Below, one piece after another: positions 7,773 to 17,591 of a stretch of DNA of 61,417 nucleotides. Source of the DNA: Gemmatimonadota bacterium (GTDB lineage Bacteria > Gemmatimonadota > Gemmatimonadetes > Longimicrobiales > Gaopeijiaceae); assembly GCA_003248075.1 (NCBI GenBank), contig QJYK01000099.1, positions 1 to 61,417 on the forward strand, given 5' to 3'. The translations under genes were made by a program, and so were the position numbers. The notes beneath the pieces were generated by a model. The model saw only the letters and a program-made list of their open reading frames with translations. It did not search any database and had not been told where the DNA came from. How positions within the stretch are numbered: the stretch's first letter is position 1; every line of letters begins with the position of its first letter.

Positions 7773-9237
7773 CGTGGTCACGATGCATGCGGTCGCCGAC
7801 TCGCTCCGTTCGGCCGGCCTCCTCCTCGAAGTGATCGGACCCGCCGACGTGCCGGTTCGCGGAGTGTCCCAGGACAGCCGTAGCGCGCGGGAGGGGGACC
7901 TGTTCCTGGCGTGGAAGGGCACGGAGGTGGATGCCCACGATTTCCTGCCGGAGCTGTCCTCCCGCGGTGTCGCGGGTGCGGTCGTGGAACACGCCGTCGC
8001 GTGCGGCATGCCACAGCTGATCGTCTCGGACGGACGTCGTGCCGCAGCGCTGGTCGCCGACTTCGTGATGGGGTCGCCGTCGTCGCGCCTCGTGATGGTG
8101 GGCGTGACGGGAACCAACGGGAAGACCACGACGTCGATGCTGGCCCGTCACGTGTTGGCCACGCGCAGGCGGACCGCGGCAATCGGAACGCTCGGCGTCG
8201 TGGACGAGGATGGCGTTCGGCCGGGCACCGAGGGGCTCACCACCCCCGGTCCCGTGCAGGTGGCCGTGTGGCTGTGGGAGCTCGCCAACGGAGGCGTCGA
8301 AGCCGTGGTGATGGAGGCGTCGTCGCACGCGCTGGAGCAGCGGCGCCTGGACGGCGTGCGCTTCGATGTCGGGGCATTCACGAACCTGACCCGGGACCAC
8401 CTCGACTATCACCGCGATCTGGCGTCCTACTACGGCGCCAAGGCCCGTCTGGTCGAGCTGGTGGCGCCGGAGGGCACCCTGGTCGTGAACCGGGACGACC
8501 CGGCCTGGCTCGACCTGGACGAGAAGGGAAGGACACTCACCACCTTCGCGATCGACGAAGCCGCCGATGTCCGGGCCGAGCGCCTCAGGCTCTCGGATTC
8601 AGGCTCTTCCTTCACCCTCGTCGTGAACGGCCGTGAGGCCCCGGTCCGGCTTCCCCTGCTGGGCTCGTACAACGTGGAGAACGCGCTCGCGGCCGCCGCC
8701 ATCGCGGTCGCCCTGGGTATGGAGGTCGACGAGATCGCCCTGGCCTTGGAGTCGGCGCCCCAGGTCACGGGCCGCCTCGAAGCGGTTCTCACCCGGCCCT
8801 ACACGGTGCTCATCGACTTCGCGCACACTCCGGATGCCCTGGAGGGCGCCCTGTCGGCCATCCGACCGCTCGCCCGCGAGCGCCTGATCGTGGTGTTCGG
8901 CGCGGGAGGCGATCGGGACCGGTCGAAACGCCGCCCCATGGCCGAGGCGGTGGCGCGCTGGGCGGACGTGATCGTCGTCACGTCGGACAATCCCCGCACC
9001 GAGGATCCCGAGCACATCCTGGACGACCTGGCGGCCGGGCTTCAGGGCCGGGAATACGCGCGCTACGTCGACAGGCGGGTGGCGATCAAGCACGCGCTCG
9101 CCGTGGCACGCCCCGGGGACACGGTCCTTCTGGCCGGGAAGGGACACGAGACGTACCAGGTGATCGGACGGGACAAGCGCCCCTTCGATGAGCGGGAGGT
9201 CGTGCGCGACTGCCTCATGGAGCTGGGCGTAGCGTGA
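7765..9237 (+). CDS. murE: UDP-MurNAc-L-Ala-D-Glu:meso-diaminopimelate ligase MurE
   Basis: MurE adds the third residue of the peptidoglycan stem peptide using ATP. The 490-residue protein has the Mur ligase P-loop GVTGTNGKTTT (Lys about 120), then the EASSHALEQRR and NLTRDHLDYH motifs, and a C-terminal domain with DNPRTEDP. The DNPR signature is associated with meso-diaminopimelate specificity, fitting a Gram-negative-type wall. The ATG at 7765 lies just after GGGAGGGG and overlaps the ftsI stop. It joins murF by GTGA. Confidence 0.96.
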   Translation: MADVVTMHAVADSLRSAGLLLEVIGPADVPVRGVSQDSRSAREGDLFLAWKGTEVDAHDFLPELSSRGVAGAVVEHAVACGMPQLIVSDGRRAAALVADFVMGSPSSRLVMVGVTGTNGKTTTSMLARHVLATRRRTAAIGTLGVVDEDGVRPGTEGLTTPGPVQVAVWLWELANGGVEAVVMEASSHALEQRRLDGVRFDVGAFTNLTRDHLDYHRDLASYYGAKARLVELVAPEGTLVVNRDDPAWLDLDEKGRTLTTFAIDEAADVRAERLRLSDSGSSFTLVVNGREAPVRLPLLGSYNVENALAAAAIAVALGMEVDEIALALESAPQVTGRLEAVLTRPYTVLIDFAHTPDALEGALSAIRPLARERLIVVFGAGGDRDRSKRRPMAEAVARWADVIVVTSDNPRTEDPEHILDDLAAGLQGREYARYVDRRVAIKHALAVARPGDTVLLAGKGHETYQVIGRDKRPFDEREVVRDCLMELGVA

Positions 9238-10631
9238 GCCGCTTCCCGTGGACGGACGCGGAGATCCGGGCCGCCCTGGGGCTCCGCGTCGACCTTGCCA
9301 AGGACGGACTGGTATATGCGGGTGTCTCCACGGACTCCCGCGCCGTGCGCGACGGCGATCTCTTCGTCGCCCTCGTCGGCGACCGCTTCGACGGGCACGA
9401 CTTCGTCGCGGAGGCCGTGGCCCGAGGCGCCCGCGGTGCCGTGGTGTCCCGCCCGATCGCCGAGCGTGGCCGCAGCGAGCTGTACCCGGTGCCGGACACG
9501 CTCGTCGCGCTCGGGGCCCTGGCGGCCCGGCGTCGGCGCTACCTGACGGCGCCGGTGATCGGGATCACCGGCTCCGTGGGCAAGACGACCACCAAGGACA
9601 TGGTTCACGGAGCGCTTGCGACTTCACTGCGCGTGCACGCGACGCGGGGCAATCTGAACAATCGGGTGGGTCTGCCGATCACGCTCCTGGACGTCCCCGA
9701 GGATGCGGAGGCGGTGGTGCTCGAGCTGGGTACGAACGAACCGGGCGAGATCGCCACTCTGGCCGCGATCTGCCGCCCGGACATCGGGGTCGTGACCACG
9801 GTCGGTGAAAGCCATCTGGAGAAGCTCGGCTCGCTCGAGGGCGTGCTCCAGGAGAAGCTCGACCTGCTCCGTGGACTGGCCGCGCTCGGCCGGTGCGTGG
9901 TCGGGGACGAGCCACCGGAGCTGGCCCGCGAAGCGCGCCGGATCTGCTCCGAGGTGCGGGTGGCAGGCTGGAGCCAGCGTGCCGACGAGGGTCTGCGGCC
10001 CACGGAAGTCGAGGCCGACCACTGGGGAATGCACCGGTTCGTCTGGCGCGGGCATCGCGTGCAACTCGCCGTTCCGGGACGACACGCGGTCGTCAACGGC
10101 CTCATCGCGCTCGCCGTGGCCGAGCTCGTGGGGGTTCCCCTGCGGAAGGCTGCTGCCGCACTGGCCGACGTTGGCTCAGGCTCCATGCGGGGAGAGGTCC
10201 GGCGGTTCGGCGGCCTCACCGTGGTCGTGGACTGCTACAACGCGAATCCGCCCTCCGTCCGGGCCGCGCTCGAGCTGCTCGAGAGCCAGGCTGCGACGCA
10301 CAGGGTTGCGGTGCTTGGGACCATGCTGGAGCTGGGTACGGACGAGGCGCGACTCCACCGTGAGGTCCTGGAGGAGGGGCTGTCCAGGGACATCGACCTC
10401 ATCGTTGCAACAGGAGCCTTCGCGACCGCCGCCGCGGGCGTTGACGCTCCGGCCCGGAGGCTGATGAGCGCTCCGGACTGGAAGGCCGCCTATCCGATGG
10501 TGAGGGCTCGGTTGAGCGGGGACGAGGTCCTGCTCCTCAAGGCCTCCCGTGGCGTGGCCATGGAAGGAATCCTGCCGCTGCTCGAGTCGGACTTCGGCGA
10601 GCCCAGCCGCATCGAGGGGAGAGGAGCCTGA
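9234..10631 (+). CDS. murF: UDP-MurNAc-tripeptide:D-Ala-D-Ala ligase MurF
   Basis: MurF adds D-Ala-D-Ala to complete the UDP-MurNAc-pentapeptide. The 465-residue protein shows GITGSVGKTTTKDM near residues 105-118, the later ELGTNEPGEIA motif, and DCYNANPPSVRAAL, all typical of MurF rather than other Mur ligases. The GTG start overlaps the murE stop by 4 nt. The stop shares one base with the mraY ATG (TGATG), so the ligases and MraY are translated as a chain. Confidence 0.96.
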   Translation: MSRFPWTDAEIRAALGLRVDLAKDGLVYAGVSTDSRAVRDGDLFVALVGDRFDGHDFVAEAVARGARGAVVSRPIAERGRSELYPVPDTLVALGALAARRRRYLTAPVIGITGSVGKTTTKDMVHGALATSLRVHATRGNLNNRVGLPITLLDVPEDAEAVVLELGTNEPGEIATLAAICRPDIGVVTTVGESHLEKLGSLEGVLQEKLDLLRGLAALGRCVVGDEPPELAREARRICSEVRVAGWSQRADEGLRPTEVEADHWGMHRFVWRGHRVQLAVPGRHAVVNGLIALAVAELVGVPLRKAAAALADVGSGSMRGEVRRFGGLTVVVDCYNANPPSVRAALELLESQAATHRVAVLGTMLELGTDEARLHREVLEEGLSRDIDLIVATGAFATAAAGVDAPARRLMSAPDWKAAYPMVRARLSGDEVLLLKASRGVAMEGILPLLESDFGEPSRIEGRGA

Positions 10632-11737
10632 TGCTCTACCACCTCCTCCCCCAGTTCTCCGACGTCCACATCGTCTTCAACCTCTTCCGGTACCTGACGT
10701 TCCGGGCCGCCGGCGCGGTCGTGACCGCTCTCTTGATCGCGTTCGTGGCCGGTCCCACGGCCATCCGCTGGCTCGTGCGTCTCCGGGTGGGCCAGATCGT
10801 TCGCGACACGGGACCGGACTCCCATCGGGGCAAGGCGGGCACGCCGACCATGGGGGGCGTGATCATCATCCTCGCGGCGACCGTCTCCACGCTGCTGTGG
10901 GCGTCGCTGACGAACTGGTACACGATCATCGCGCTGGTCGCGCTGTTGTGGATGGGCGGGATCGGCTTCCTGGACGATTACCTGAAGGTGGTGCGCGGGC
11001 ATCCCCGTGGTCTCGTCGCTCGCTACAAGATGATCGGCCAGACCGCGTTCGGCATCGCGCTGGCCTCGCTGCTGCTGTCGCGGCCCATCTCTCCGATTCC
11101 CACCCCCGTCACGTCGGTGCCGTTCTTTTCCGATTGGCAGGCGGCCTTCTGGCCTCCGGCCTTCGTGGCGTTCGTCGCGATCGTGGTCGCAGGCACTTCG
11201 AACACCGTGAACCTGACCGACGGACTCGACGGCCTGGCCGCAGGGCTCACGGCCATCGTGGCCATCACCTTCGGCATCCTCGCCTACGTGACGGGTAGGG
11301 GGGACACGTCGCGATATCTCGGTCTCTTCTATCTCCCCGGCGCCGGTGAGCTCACGATCTTCGCCTCGGCGCTCGCCGGTGCAGCCATCGGATTCCTCTG
11401 GTTCAACACCCACCCCGCCGAGGTCTTCATGGGGGACACCGGCTCGCTTGCCCTCGGCGGCGCCGTGGGGGTCATGGCGATCCTCCTCAAGGCGGAGTTC
11501 CTGCTGGTGATCGCCGGGGGCGTCTTCGTCGCGGAAGGGGTCTCCGTGATCGTGCAGACGTCTTGGTTCAAGTACACCGCCCGCCGATACGGGGAAGGCC
11601 GGCGGGTGTTCAGAATGGCCCCCATCCATCACCACTTCGAGAAGCTCGGCTGGCCCGAGACCAAGGTGGTGGTGCGCTTCTGGATCCTCGGAATCCTGTT
11701 CGCGATGCTCGCGTTCAGCACGCTGAAGATCCGGTAG
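10631..11737 (+). CDS. mraY: Phospho-MurNAc-pentapeptide transferase MraY
   Basis: MraY transfers phospho-MurNAc-pentapeptide to undecaprenyl phosphate to make lipid I at the inner membrane. The 368-residue protein is highly hydrophobic with about ten transmembrane helices. It carries GKAGTPTMGG (about 70-79), FLDDYLKV with the family's Asp pair, NLTDGLDGLA, FMGDTGSLALGG and MAPIHHHFEKLGW, the complete MraY signature set. The start shares one base with the murF stop. Confidence 0.97.
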   Translation: MLYHLLPQFSDVHIVFNLFRYLTFRAAGAVVTALLIAFVAGPTAIRWLVRLRVGQIVRDTGPDSHRGKAGTPTMGGVIIILAATVSTLLWASLTNWYTIIALVALLWMGGIGFLDDYLKVVRGHPRGLVARYKMIGQTAFGIALASLLLSRPISPIPTPVTSVPFFSDWQAAFWPPAFVAFVAIVVAGTSNTVNLTDGLDGLAAGLTAIVAITFGILAYVTGRGDTSRYLGLFYLPGAGELTIFASALAGAAIGFLWFNTHPAEVFMGDTGSLALGGAVGVMAILLKAEFLLVIAGGVFVAEGVSVIVQTSWFKYTARRYGEGRRVFRMAPIHHHFEKLGWPETKVVVRFWILGILFAMLAFSTLKIR

Positions 11738-11767
11738 CGCGTACGATGCGTGGAACGGTCGTCGAGG

Positions 11768-13141
11768 ATGCGAACGGAACGGTTGGACGGAAGCTCGGTC
11801 GCCATAATCGGGCTGGGGGTCAGCGGTCACGCCGCGGCCCGCCTGGCCCTCACCCTGGGAGGACAGGTCTATGTCTCGGATTCGCGCGCTGAACCCCCGA
11901 CTGGAGCCGGTGCAGCCGACCTCCGAGCTCTGGGAGCCGAAGTGGAGTGGGGAGGACACGACCTGGCCCGACTGGCGCGAGCCGATCTCGTCGTGGTCAG
12001 TCCCGGAGTCCCCCCGCACGCTTCGGTGCTCCGAGCGCTCGGCGAGCGCGGCGTGCGCTGGATCTCCGAGCCTGAGCTCGCCTTTCGGTTCCTCCCGGGT
12101 CCACTGATCGCGGTAACCGGCACCAATGGGAAGACCACGACGACCCTTCTGGTGGGGCATCTTCTCGACGCGGCCGGCCTGGACGTCGCGGTCGGCGGCA
12201 ACGTGGGTGGCGGCTTGGCTCCGGCGGCATCGGAGCTCGCGCTCCGCGCCACTCCGGCGGACTGGTACGTGCTCGAGATGAGCTCGTTCCAGCTCGCCGG
12301 CGTCGAGCGGTTCCGACCGGACATCGGGGTGGTGACGAACCTGTCACCGGACCACCTGGACCGTTACGCCGGCGTTGCAGACTACTATGCCGACAAGGCG
12401 CGGCTATTCCAGAACGCCGACGCACACAGCCGGTGGGTGCTCCCGTTGGCCGACGACGCCGTCGCGGCCCTGGTCGGGGACGCCCCTGGAGAACGGTACT
12501 GGTTTTCCGACACCACGGCCGAGGGGGCGCACGCCTTCGTCGATGCCGCGGGAACGCTCACGTTGGCTCTCGAGGGCACGGAGGCCCTCCTGGAGGCGGA
12601 CCGGCTTCCGCTCCTCGGGGCGCACAACCGGACGAACGCCCTGGCAGCCGCCCTCACCGCCGGGTTGGCCGGAGCCGGCGTGGATGGCATCGCCAAGGGG
12701 CTCGGCAGCGCCCGACCGCTCCCACACCGGATGGAGCCCGTGGCCGAGCGCGGGGACGTGCTCTGGGTGAACGACTCGAAGGCCACGAACGTGGCAGCCA
12801 CTCTGAGCGCGTTGCGCAGCCTGGACCGACCGGTCGTGCTGCTCGTCGGTGGAAAGGACAAAGGGGAGGACCTCCATCCACTACGCAGAGGCGTCGAAGG
12901 AAGGGTTCGCCAGGTGATCGCGTTCGGTGCGGCGGCCGAGCGGATCGCGGGAGCTCTGGAGGGTGCCGTCCCCATCGACCACGTTCGTGGAGACCTCTCC
13001 CAGGTCGTCGCTGCGGCCCGAGCCGTGGCGCGTCCCGGGGACATCGTGCTTCTGTCCCCGGCCTGCTCGAGCTTCGACATGTTCGAGAGCTACGAGCACC
13101 GCGGGCGGGCTTTCGCGCGGCTCGCTCGCGAGCACGGCTGA
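11768..13141 (+). CDS. murD: UDP-MurNAc-L-alanine:D-glutamate ligase MurD
   Basis: MurD adds D-glutamate to UDP-MurNAc-L-Ala. The 457-residue protein has the N-terminal nucleotide-fold motif VAIIGLGVSGHAAARLA, the P-loop AVTGTNGKTTTT, EMSSFQL and NLSPDHLDRY, and a C-terminal GGKDKG. The ATG at 11768 is preferred because it leaves about 13 residues before GLGVSG, as in known MurD. An in-frame GTG at 11750 would add six residues. The stop shares a base with the ftsW start. Confidence 0.95.
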   Translation: MRTERLDGSSVAIIGLGVSGHAAARLALTLGGQVYVSDSRAEPPTGAGAADLRALGAEVEWGGHDLARLARADLVVVSPGVPPHASVLRALGERGVRWISEPELAFRFLPGPLIAVTGTNGKTTTTLLVGHLLDAAGLDVAVGGNVGGGLAPAASELALRATPADWYVLEMSSFQLAGVERFRPDIGVVTNLSPDHLDRYAGVADYYADKARLFQNADAHSRWVLPLADDAVAALVGDAPGERYWFSDTTAEGAHAFVDAAGTLTLALEGTEALLEADRLPLLGAHNRTNALAAALTAGLAGAGVDGIAKGLGSARPLPHRMEPVAERGDVLWVNDSKATNVAATLSALRSLDRPVVLLVGGKDKGEDLHPLRRGVEGRVRQVIAFGAAAERIAGALEGAVPIDHVRGDLSQVVAAARAVARPGDIVLLSPACSSFDMFESYEHRGRAFARLAREHG

Positions 13142-14313
13142 TGGCCCGTCCGGTCGACGTGGCGCCCGCCGGTCGGGTCCGGCTCCCCGATTCCGGGCTG
13201 GGGCGCGGATGGGAGCCCACGGTGATCCTGGGGCTCACCCTTCTGCTCCTGGCCTTCGGGCTGGTCACGCTCTACAGCGCCTCGTCGGTGCTCGCGGTTC
13301 GGCAGAGCTTGCCCGACACCTTCTACGTGCTTCGACAGGCGGCCGGAGCGGGTTTCGGCCTCCTGGTGCTCGCCGCCTGTGCCCTGCTGCCCCACCGGGT
13401 GTGGTGGGTGCTGGCATGGCCTCTGCTGGTGCTGTCGCTGGTGCTGCTGCTCATCGTCGTCGTTCCCGGTACGGAGGCCATCGCGCCGGAGATCAAGGGC
13501 GCGCGTCGTTGGATCGACCTCGGCGTCACGGTCCAGCCTTCCGAGCTGGCGAAGATCTCGGTGATCGTCTGGACCGCTTCGATGGCGGTGAAGAAGGCCG
13601 GTCTGTTCCGGAGCCTCACGCGGGGGCTCGGACCTTTTCTCGCCGTTTGGGGGGCCGTCCTGCTACTCGTCGCCCTCGAGCCCGACCTTTCGACGGCGTG
13701 CCTGATCGTCATGCTCGGGCTGGTGGTCGTCTTTGCCGCAGGTGCCCGCGTCGGCCACTTCCTCTTCATGGGGATGCTCGCGCTCCCGTTCCTGCGGAGC
13801 CAGCTGGCTGTCGGGTTCCGTGCGGACCGCATGGCGGCGTTCTTCGATCCGGCCGCGGATCCAGCCGGGGCCGGCTTCCAGGTCCGTCAGTCTCTGGTGG
13901 CGCTCGGGTCGGGCGGGTTGACGGGTGTCGGCTTCGGGGAAGGACGGCAGAAGTTCGGGTTCCTTCCGGAGGCACACAACGACTTCATCTTCGCAATGGT
14001 GGGAGAAGAGTGGGGGCTGCTGGGCGTCCTCCTGCTGGTCACGTCGTATGCGGCCGTGGTCCTGGTGGGTTTCCGGATCGCGGCCCGGGCACCGGACGCC
14101 TTCGCAGAGCTGCTCGCCGTCGGGCTCACCAGCCTCATCGCTCTCCAGGCCGTCCTGCACATGGGGGTGGGCCTCGCGCTCGTGCCGGCCACCGGCCTTG
14201 CCCTCCCGCTCATCTCCTATGGGCGCTCGAACCTCATCGTGACGCTCGCCGCGCTCGGAATCCTGATCTCCATCGCGCGTGCCGCTCCGGGCGGGAAGGG
14301 GGCCCGTGCATGA
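13141..14313 (+). CDS. ftsW: Septal peptidoglycan polymerase FtsW (SEDS family)
   Basis: FtsW is the SEDS glycosyltransferase that polymerises septal glycan from lipid II together with FtsI. The 390-residue protein has about ten transmembrane helices, starting after a roughly 25-residue cytoplasmic tail. It has the family motifs KGARRWIDLG, VQPSELAKI, PEAHNDFIFAMVGEEWG and LPLISYGRSNLI. The ATG at 13141 overlaps the murD stop and is clearly preferred over earlier in-frame codons lying inside murD. It overlaps murG by 8 nt. Confidence 0.96.
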   Translation: MARPVDVAPAGRVRLPDSGLGRGWEPTVILGLTLLLLAFGLVTLYSASSVLAVRQSLPDTFYVLRQAAGAGFGLLVLAACALLPHRVWWVLAWPLLVLSLVLLLIVVVPGTEAIAPEIKGARRWIDLGVTVQPSELAKISVIVWTASMAVKKAGLFRSLTRGLGPFLAVWGAVLLLVALEPDLSTACLIVMLGLVVVFAAGARVGHFLFMGMLALPFLRSQLAVGFRADRMAAFFDPAADPAGAGFQVRQSLVALGSGGLTGVGFGEGRQKFGFLPEAHNDFIFAMVGEEWGLLGVLLLVTSYAAVVLVGFRIAARAPDAFAELLAVGLTSLIALQAVLHMGVGLALVPATGLALPLISYGRSNLIVTLAALGILISIARAAPGGKGARA

Positions 14314-15448
14314 TGGCGCTCCAGTCGTGGTCTTCGCGGGAGGAGGGACCGGTGGGCACCTCTACCCGGCGTTGGCGCTCGCGGACGCCCTCGTCTTCCA
14401 GCGTCCCGAGGTGCGTCCCTTCTTCGTCGGCGCGGTCGGCGGGGTGGAGGCGCGCATCCTGCCCCAGCGGGGCGTGGAGCACGCGCTCCTTCCGGTCGAG
14501 GGCTTCGCGCGCGGCAGCGGGGTGCGTGGACTCCGGGCGGTTCCCCGCCTCGGAGTCTCGCTCGTCACGGTCGCCGATCTCTTCCAGCGGCTACGGCCGG
14601 ATGCCGTCGTGGTGACCGGCGGATACGCCGCCGCTCCGGCGGGGATCGTGGCCGGGGTCGCGCGGATCCCGCTCCTGCTCCAAGAGCAGAACGCCATGCC
14701 CGGTATCACGACGCGCCTGCTGTCGAGGTGGGCGGACGTCGTCCACGTCGCGTTCCCGGAAGCGGCGGCCCGCCTGCCCGCACGGGCCCGGAGCCGCGTG
14801 CGGCTCAGTGGGAACCCGGTACGGCCGGCGCTCACGATGACGGCCTCGGACGCGCGACGGGCCCTCGGGCTCCCGCTCGACGGAGCCGTGCTGCTCGCGT
14901 TCGGGGGGAGTCAGGGCTCCGCGGCGTTGAACGGACTCCTCGTCGAGGCGTGCGTCGCCGTGCGTGCAGGGTCGCTCGTTCTTCCGGCCGGGCTGCACGT
15001 GCTCTGGGCCACGGGGCCCAAGCACCATGCGGCCGTGACCGCGCGGCTGGGCGAGGCCGGGACGCCCGAGTGGCTGACGGTGGTTCCCTACCTGGACGAG
15101 ATGCCGGTCGCCCTCGCCGCCGCCGACGTCGCGATCGCCCGATCCGGAGCGATGTCCACGGCCGAGCTGCTGGTCAACGGCGTGCCTGCGATTCTGGTTC
15201 CGCTCCCGACGGCCGCCGCCGACCACCAGACGTACAACGCCCGCGCCCTGGCCGAGGCAGGCGCGGCGGTGGTTCTCGAAGAGGCCGGTCTGACCGCGGC
15301 CGGGCTCTGGCACGAGCTCTCCTCCCTGCTTGCCGACGCGCCGCGCATGCGCCAGATGTCCGAACGCGCGCTCCAGCGGGCGGTTCCGGACTCGGCCTCG
15401 ATCATCGCGCGGGACGTGGTCGACCTCCTGTTCGGGGTCGAAGCGTGA
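14306..15448 (+). CDS. murG: Lipid II synthase (N-acetylglucosaminyl transferase) MurG
   Basis: MurG adds GlcNAc from UDP-GlcNAc to lipid I on the inner face of the cytoplasmic membrane. The 380-residue protein is a GT-B glycosyltransferase with FAGGGTGGHLYPALALA near residues 9-25, a GGSQGS motif in the middle, and PYLDEMPVALAAADVAIARS and PLPTAAADHQTYNA toward the C-terminus. The GTG at 14306 follows GGGAAGGGGG and places the glycine loop close to the N-terminus. It overlaps ftsW by 8 nt and murC by 4 nt. Confidence 0.96.
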   Translation: MHDGAPVVVFAGGGTGGHLYPALALADALVFQRPEVRPFFVGAVGGVEARILPQRGVEHALLPVEGFARGSGVRGLRAVPRLGVSLVTVADLFQRLRPDAVVVTGGYAAAPAGIVAGVARIPLLLQEQNAMPGITTRLLSRWADVVHVAFPEAAARLPARARSRVRLSGNPVRPALTMTASDARRALGLPLDGAVLLAFGGSQGSAALNGLLVEACVAVRAGSLVLPAGLHVLWATGPKHHAAVTARLGEAGTPEWLTVVPYLDEMPVALAAADVAIARSGAMSTAELLVNGVPAILVPLPTAAADHQTYNARALAEAGAAVVLEEAGLTAAGLWHELSSLLADAPRMRQMSERALQRAVPDSASIIARDVVDLLFGVEA

Positions 15449-16857
15449 TCGGCAGCCACGTGGACCTGCGCAAGCTCTCGCGTGAGGGGAGCATCCACTT
15501 CGTGGGTGTGGGCGGTGCGGGGATGTGTGCGCTCGCCGAGCTCGTCCTGAGGGAAGGCGGGCGGGTCTCGGGGTGCGACGCGAAGAGCTCGGTCGCTCTG
15601 GACGACCTGCGCCGCCTCGGGGCCGAGATCCACCTCGGCCACGATCCCGGGCACGTGGACGATGCCTCTGCGGTGGTGGTGACGTCGGCCGTGCCGGCCC
15701 ACCATCCGGAGCTGCTACGTGCCCACGAGCTCGGCATCCCGGTGTTGAAGAGGGCCCAAGCCCTCGGCGCCTGGGTCGAGGGCGGGCGCGTGCTCGCCGT
15801 GGCCGGCACCCACGGCAAGACGACCACGACCGCCATGGCCACCGAGGTCCTCGCCGCCGCCGGCGGCGATCCAACGGGGATCGTCGGTGGCCGCGTGGCC
15901 GCATGGGGCGGGAACCTGCGGCACGGGACGTCGGACCTGTACGTGGTCGAGGCGGACGAGTACGACCGCTCGTTCCACACGCTTCACCCCGACGTCGCCA
16001 TCGTGACCAATGTCGAGGCGGACCACCTCGAGGTGTACGGCGACCTCGAGGGCGTTCGGGCCGGGTTTCGGCGGTTCCTCGAAGGCGTCGCCGATGACGG
16101 GGTGGTTGTGGCGTGTGCCGACGATGCCGGGGCGGCGTCCCTGCTCGCGGGGCTGGCGGTCGAGGTCCACACCTACGGTCTGTCCGCCGGGACACGGGTG
16201 CGCGGGGTGGACGTGCGCACCACCGTCGAGGGAACCTCGTGTCGGGTCTACGAGGACGGACGCGACGCGGGCGTGCTGACGATACACTCGGGAGGTCTGC
16301 ACAACCTCCGCAATGCGCTGGGGGCGGCAGCCGCAGCGCGCCGCCTGGGGGCGGAGTGGAATCCCATACGTGAGGGGCTCGCGCGCTTCCGCGGAGTGGG
16401 CCGCCGCTTCGAGCGCCTCGGCCAGGTCCGCGGCGTCTTCGTCGTGGACGACTACGCCCACCACCCCACCGAGATCCGAGCCACGTTGGAGGCGGCGCGC
16501 GAGACGTTCCCCGGGGCGAGGATCGTGGCCGCCTTCCAGCCCCACCTGTACTCCCGCACGCGCGACTTCCACGAGGAATTCGGGCGGGCGGTCGCGGTGG
16601 CCGACGTGGCATGGATCACGGACGTATTCCCGGCGCGCGAGGACCCCATCCCGGGGATCAGCGGCGCGCTGGTGGCGAGCTCGGCCGAGAGGGCCGGCGG
16701 CGTCCGCGTGCGATATCACGAGCGGATCGACGACCTCGCCCAGGCCCTCGCGCGCGAACTCAGGGAGGGGGATGTCCTCCTCACGCTCGGCGCGGGCTCC
16801 GTCGAACGGGTGGGTGGCGAGGTGCTGCGGATCCTGGGGGAGGCCGTACATGCATAG
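15445..16857 (+). CDS. murC: UDP-N-acetylmuramate:L-alanine ligase MurC
   Basis: MurC starts the stem peptide by joining L-alanine to UDP-MurNAc. The 470-residue protein has HFVGVGGAGMCALAE near residues 18-32, AVAGTHGKTTTTAMA (about 118-132), EADEYDRSF, NVEADHLEVY and DDYAHHPTEIRATL, a full MurC set. The GTG start overlaps the murG stop (GTGA), and the end overlaps ftsQ by 8 nt. No murB or ddl follows, unlike many dcw clusters. Confidence 0.97.
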   Translation: MIGSHVDLRKLSREGSIHFVGVGGAGMCALAELVLREGGRVSGCDAKSSVALDDLRRLGAEIHLGHDPGHVDDASAVVVTSAVPAHHPELLRAHELGIPVLKRAQALGAWVEGGRVLAVAGTHGKTTTTAMATEVLAAAGGDPTGIVGGRVAAWGGNLRHGTSDLYVVEADEYDRSFHTLHPDVAIVTNVEADHLEVYGDLEGVRAGFRRFLEGVADDGVVVACADDAGAASLLAGLAVEVHTYGLSAGTRVRGVDVRTTVEGTSCRVYEDGRDAGVLTIHSGGLHNLRNALGAAAAARRLGAEWNPIREGLARFRGVGRRFERLGQVRGVFVVDDYAHHPTEIRATLEAARETFPGARIVAAFQPHLYSRTRDFHEEFGRAVAVADVAWITDVFPAREDPIPGISGALVASSAERAGGVRVRYHERIDDLAQALARELREGDVLLTLGAGSVERVGGEVLRILGEAVHA

Positions 16858-17578
16858 CCAGCTGCGCATCGTGATCGCCACCTTCGTCTTCGCGAGCGCA
16901 TGGTGGACCACGGGTCGGCTCGCGTCCGCCATGGCCGACATGGCGCTGTTCGCGGTACGGGACGTCCAGGTGCGAGGCCTGACCTACGCCACCGCCGAGG
17001 AGCTCATCGCGCTGCTGGAGCTGGCTCCCGAGGCCACCGTGTGGGGAGACACGGAGGAGTGGGCGCGGCGCGCGGAGCGCCACCCGATGGTGACGGACGT
17101 GCGGGTGCGGCGACGGCCTCCCGGCACGCTGGTGCTCGAGGTAGAAGAGCGCAGGCCCGTGGCCCTTGCGGCGACGCCGCTCCTCGAGCCCGTGGACCGT
17201 CTTGGGAGGCGACTCCCCGTGGACCCGGCCGAGACGCGACTCGACCTGCCGCTTCTCGGAGGCCCGCGCCCGTTTCCCGGGGCCCGACTGCTCCCCGCCC
17301 GCGGGCGCGATCTGGCCGCCGAGGTCGGACGTCTGATGGAGGCCGACACTGCCTTTCTGCAGCGCGTCTCCGAAGTGAGCTGGGTGGGCGAAAGGACCGT
17401 GCGGGCGCGGTGGAGCGATCCCGCGGTCGAGTTCGTCTTCGAGGTCGGTACTCCGCCTCAGCGGATCCGTGAGGGCCTGATCGCCCTTGGGGATGCGCTG
17501 GACCGGGACCCGACCCACGCGCCAGAGATCATCGACCTCAGATTCGCGGACCAGGTGGTGGTCCGCGACATCCGCTAG
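16850..17578 (+). CDS. ftsQ: Cell division protein FtsQ (POTRA domain)
   Basis: This 242-residue protein has a short cytoplasmic tail, one transmembrane helix (about 6-24) and a POTRA domain beginning FAVRDVQVRGLTYATAEELI (about 32-51), followed by the FtsQ beta domain with VRRRPPGTLVLEVEERRPVA. FtsQ links the early and late divisome and binds FtsL/FtsB. The ATG at 16850 is chosen for the GGGGGAGG 6 nt upstream and for giving an N-terminal anchor. It lies between murC and ftsA as expected. Confidence 0.9.
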   Translation: MHSQLRIVIATFVFASAWWTTGRLASAMADMALFAVRDVQVRGLTYATAEELIALLELAPEATVWGDTEEWARRAERHPMVTDVRVRRRPPGTLVLEVEERRPVALAATPLLEPVDRLGRRLPVDPAETRLDLPLLGGPRPFPGARLLPARGRDLAAEVGRLMEADTAFLQRVSEVSWVGERTVRARWSDPAVEFVFEVGTPPQRIREGLIALGDALDRDPTHAPEIIDLRFADQVVVRDIR

Positions 17579-17591
17579 CCGCCACGGAGCC

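Noticed and set aside
10490-12160. A 556-codon antisense frame over mraY and murD
   Set aside because: It covers well-recognised genes on the other strand and has low-complexity His/Glu/Arg composition.
14591-16612. A 673-codon antisense frame over murG and murC
   Set aside because: The translation is almost entirely Arg, Pro and Gly, a known artefact of GC-rich codon usage.
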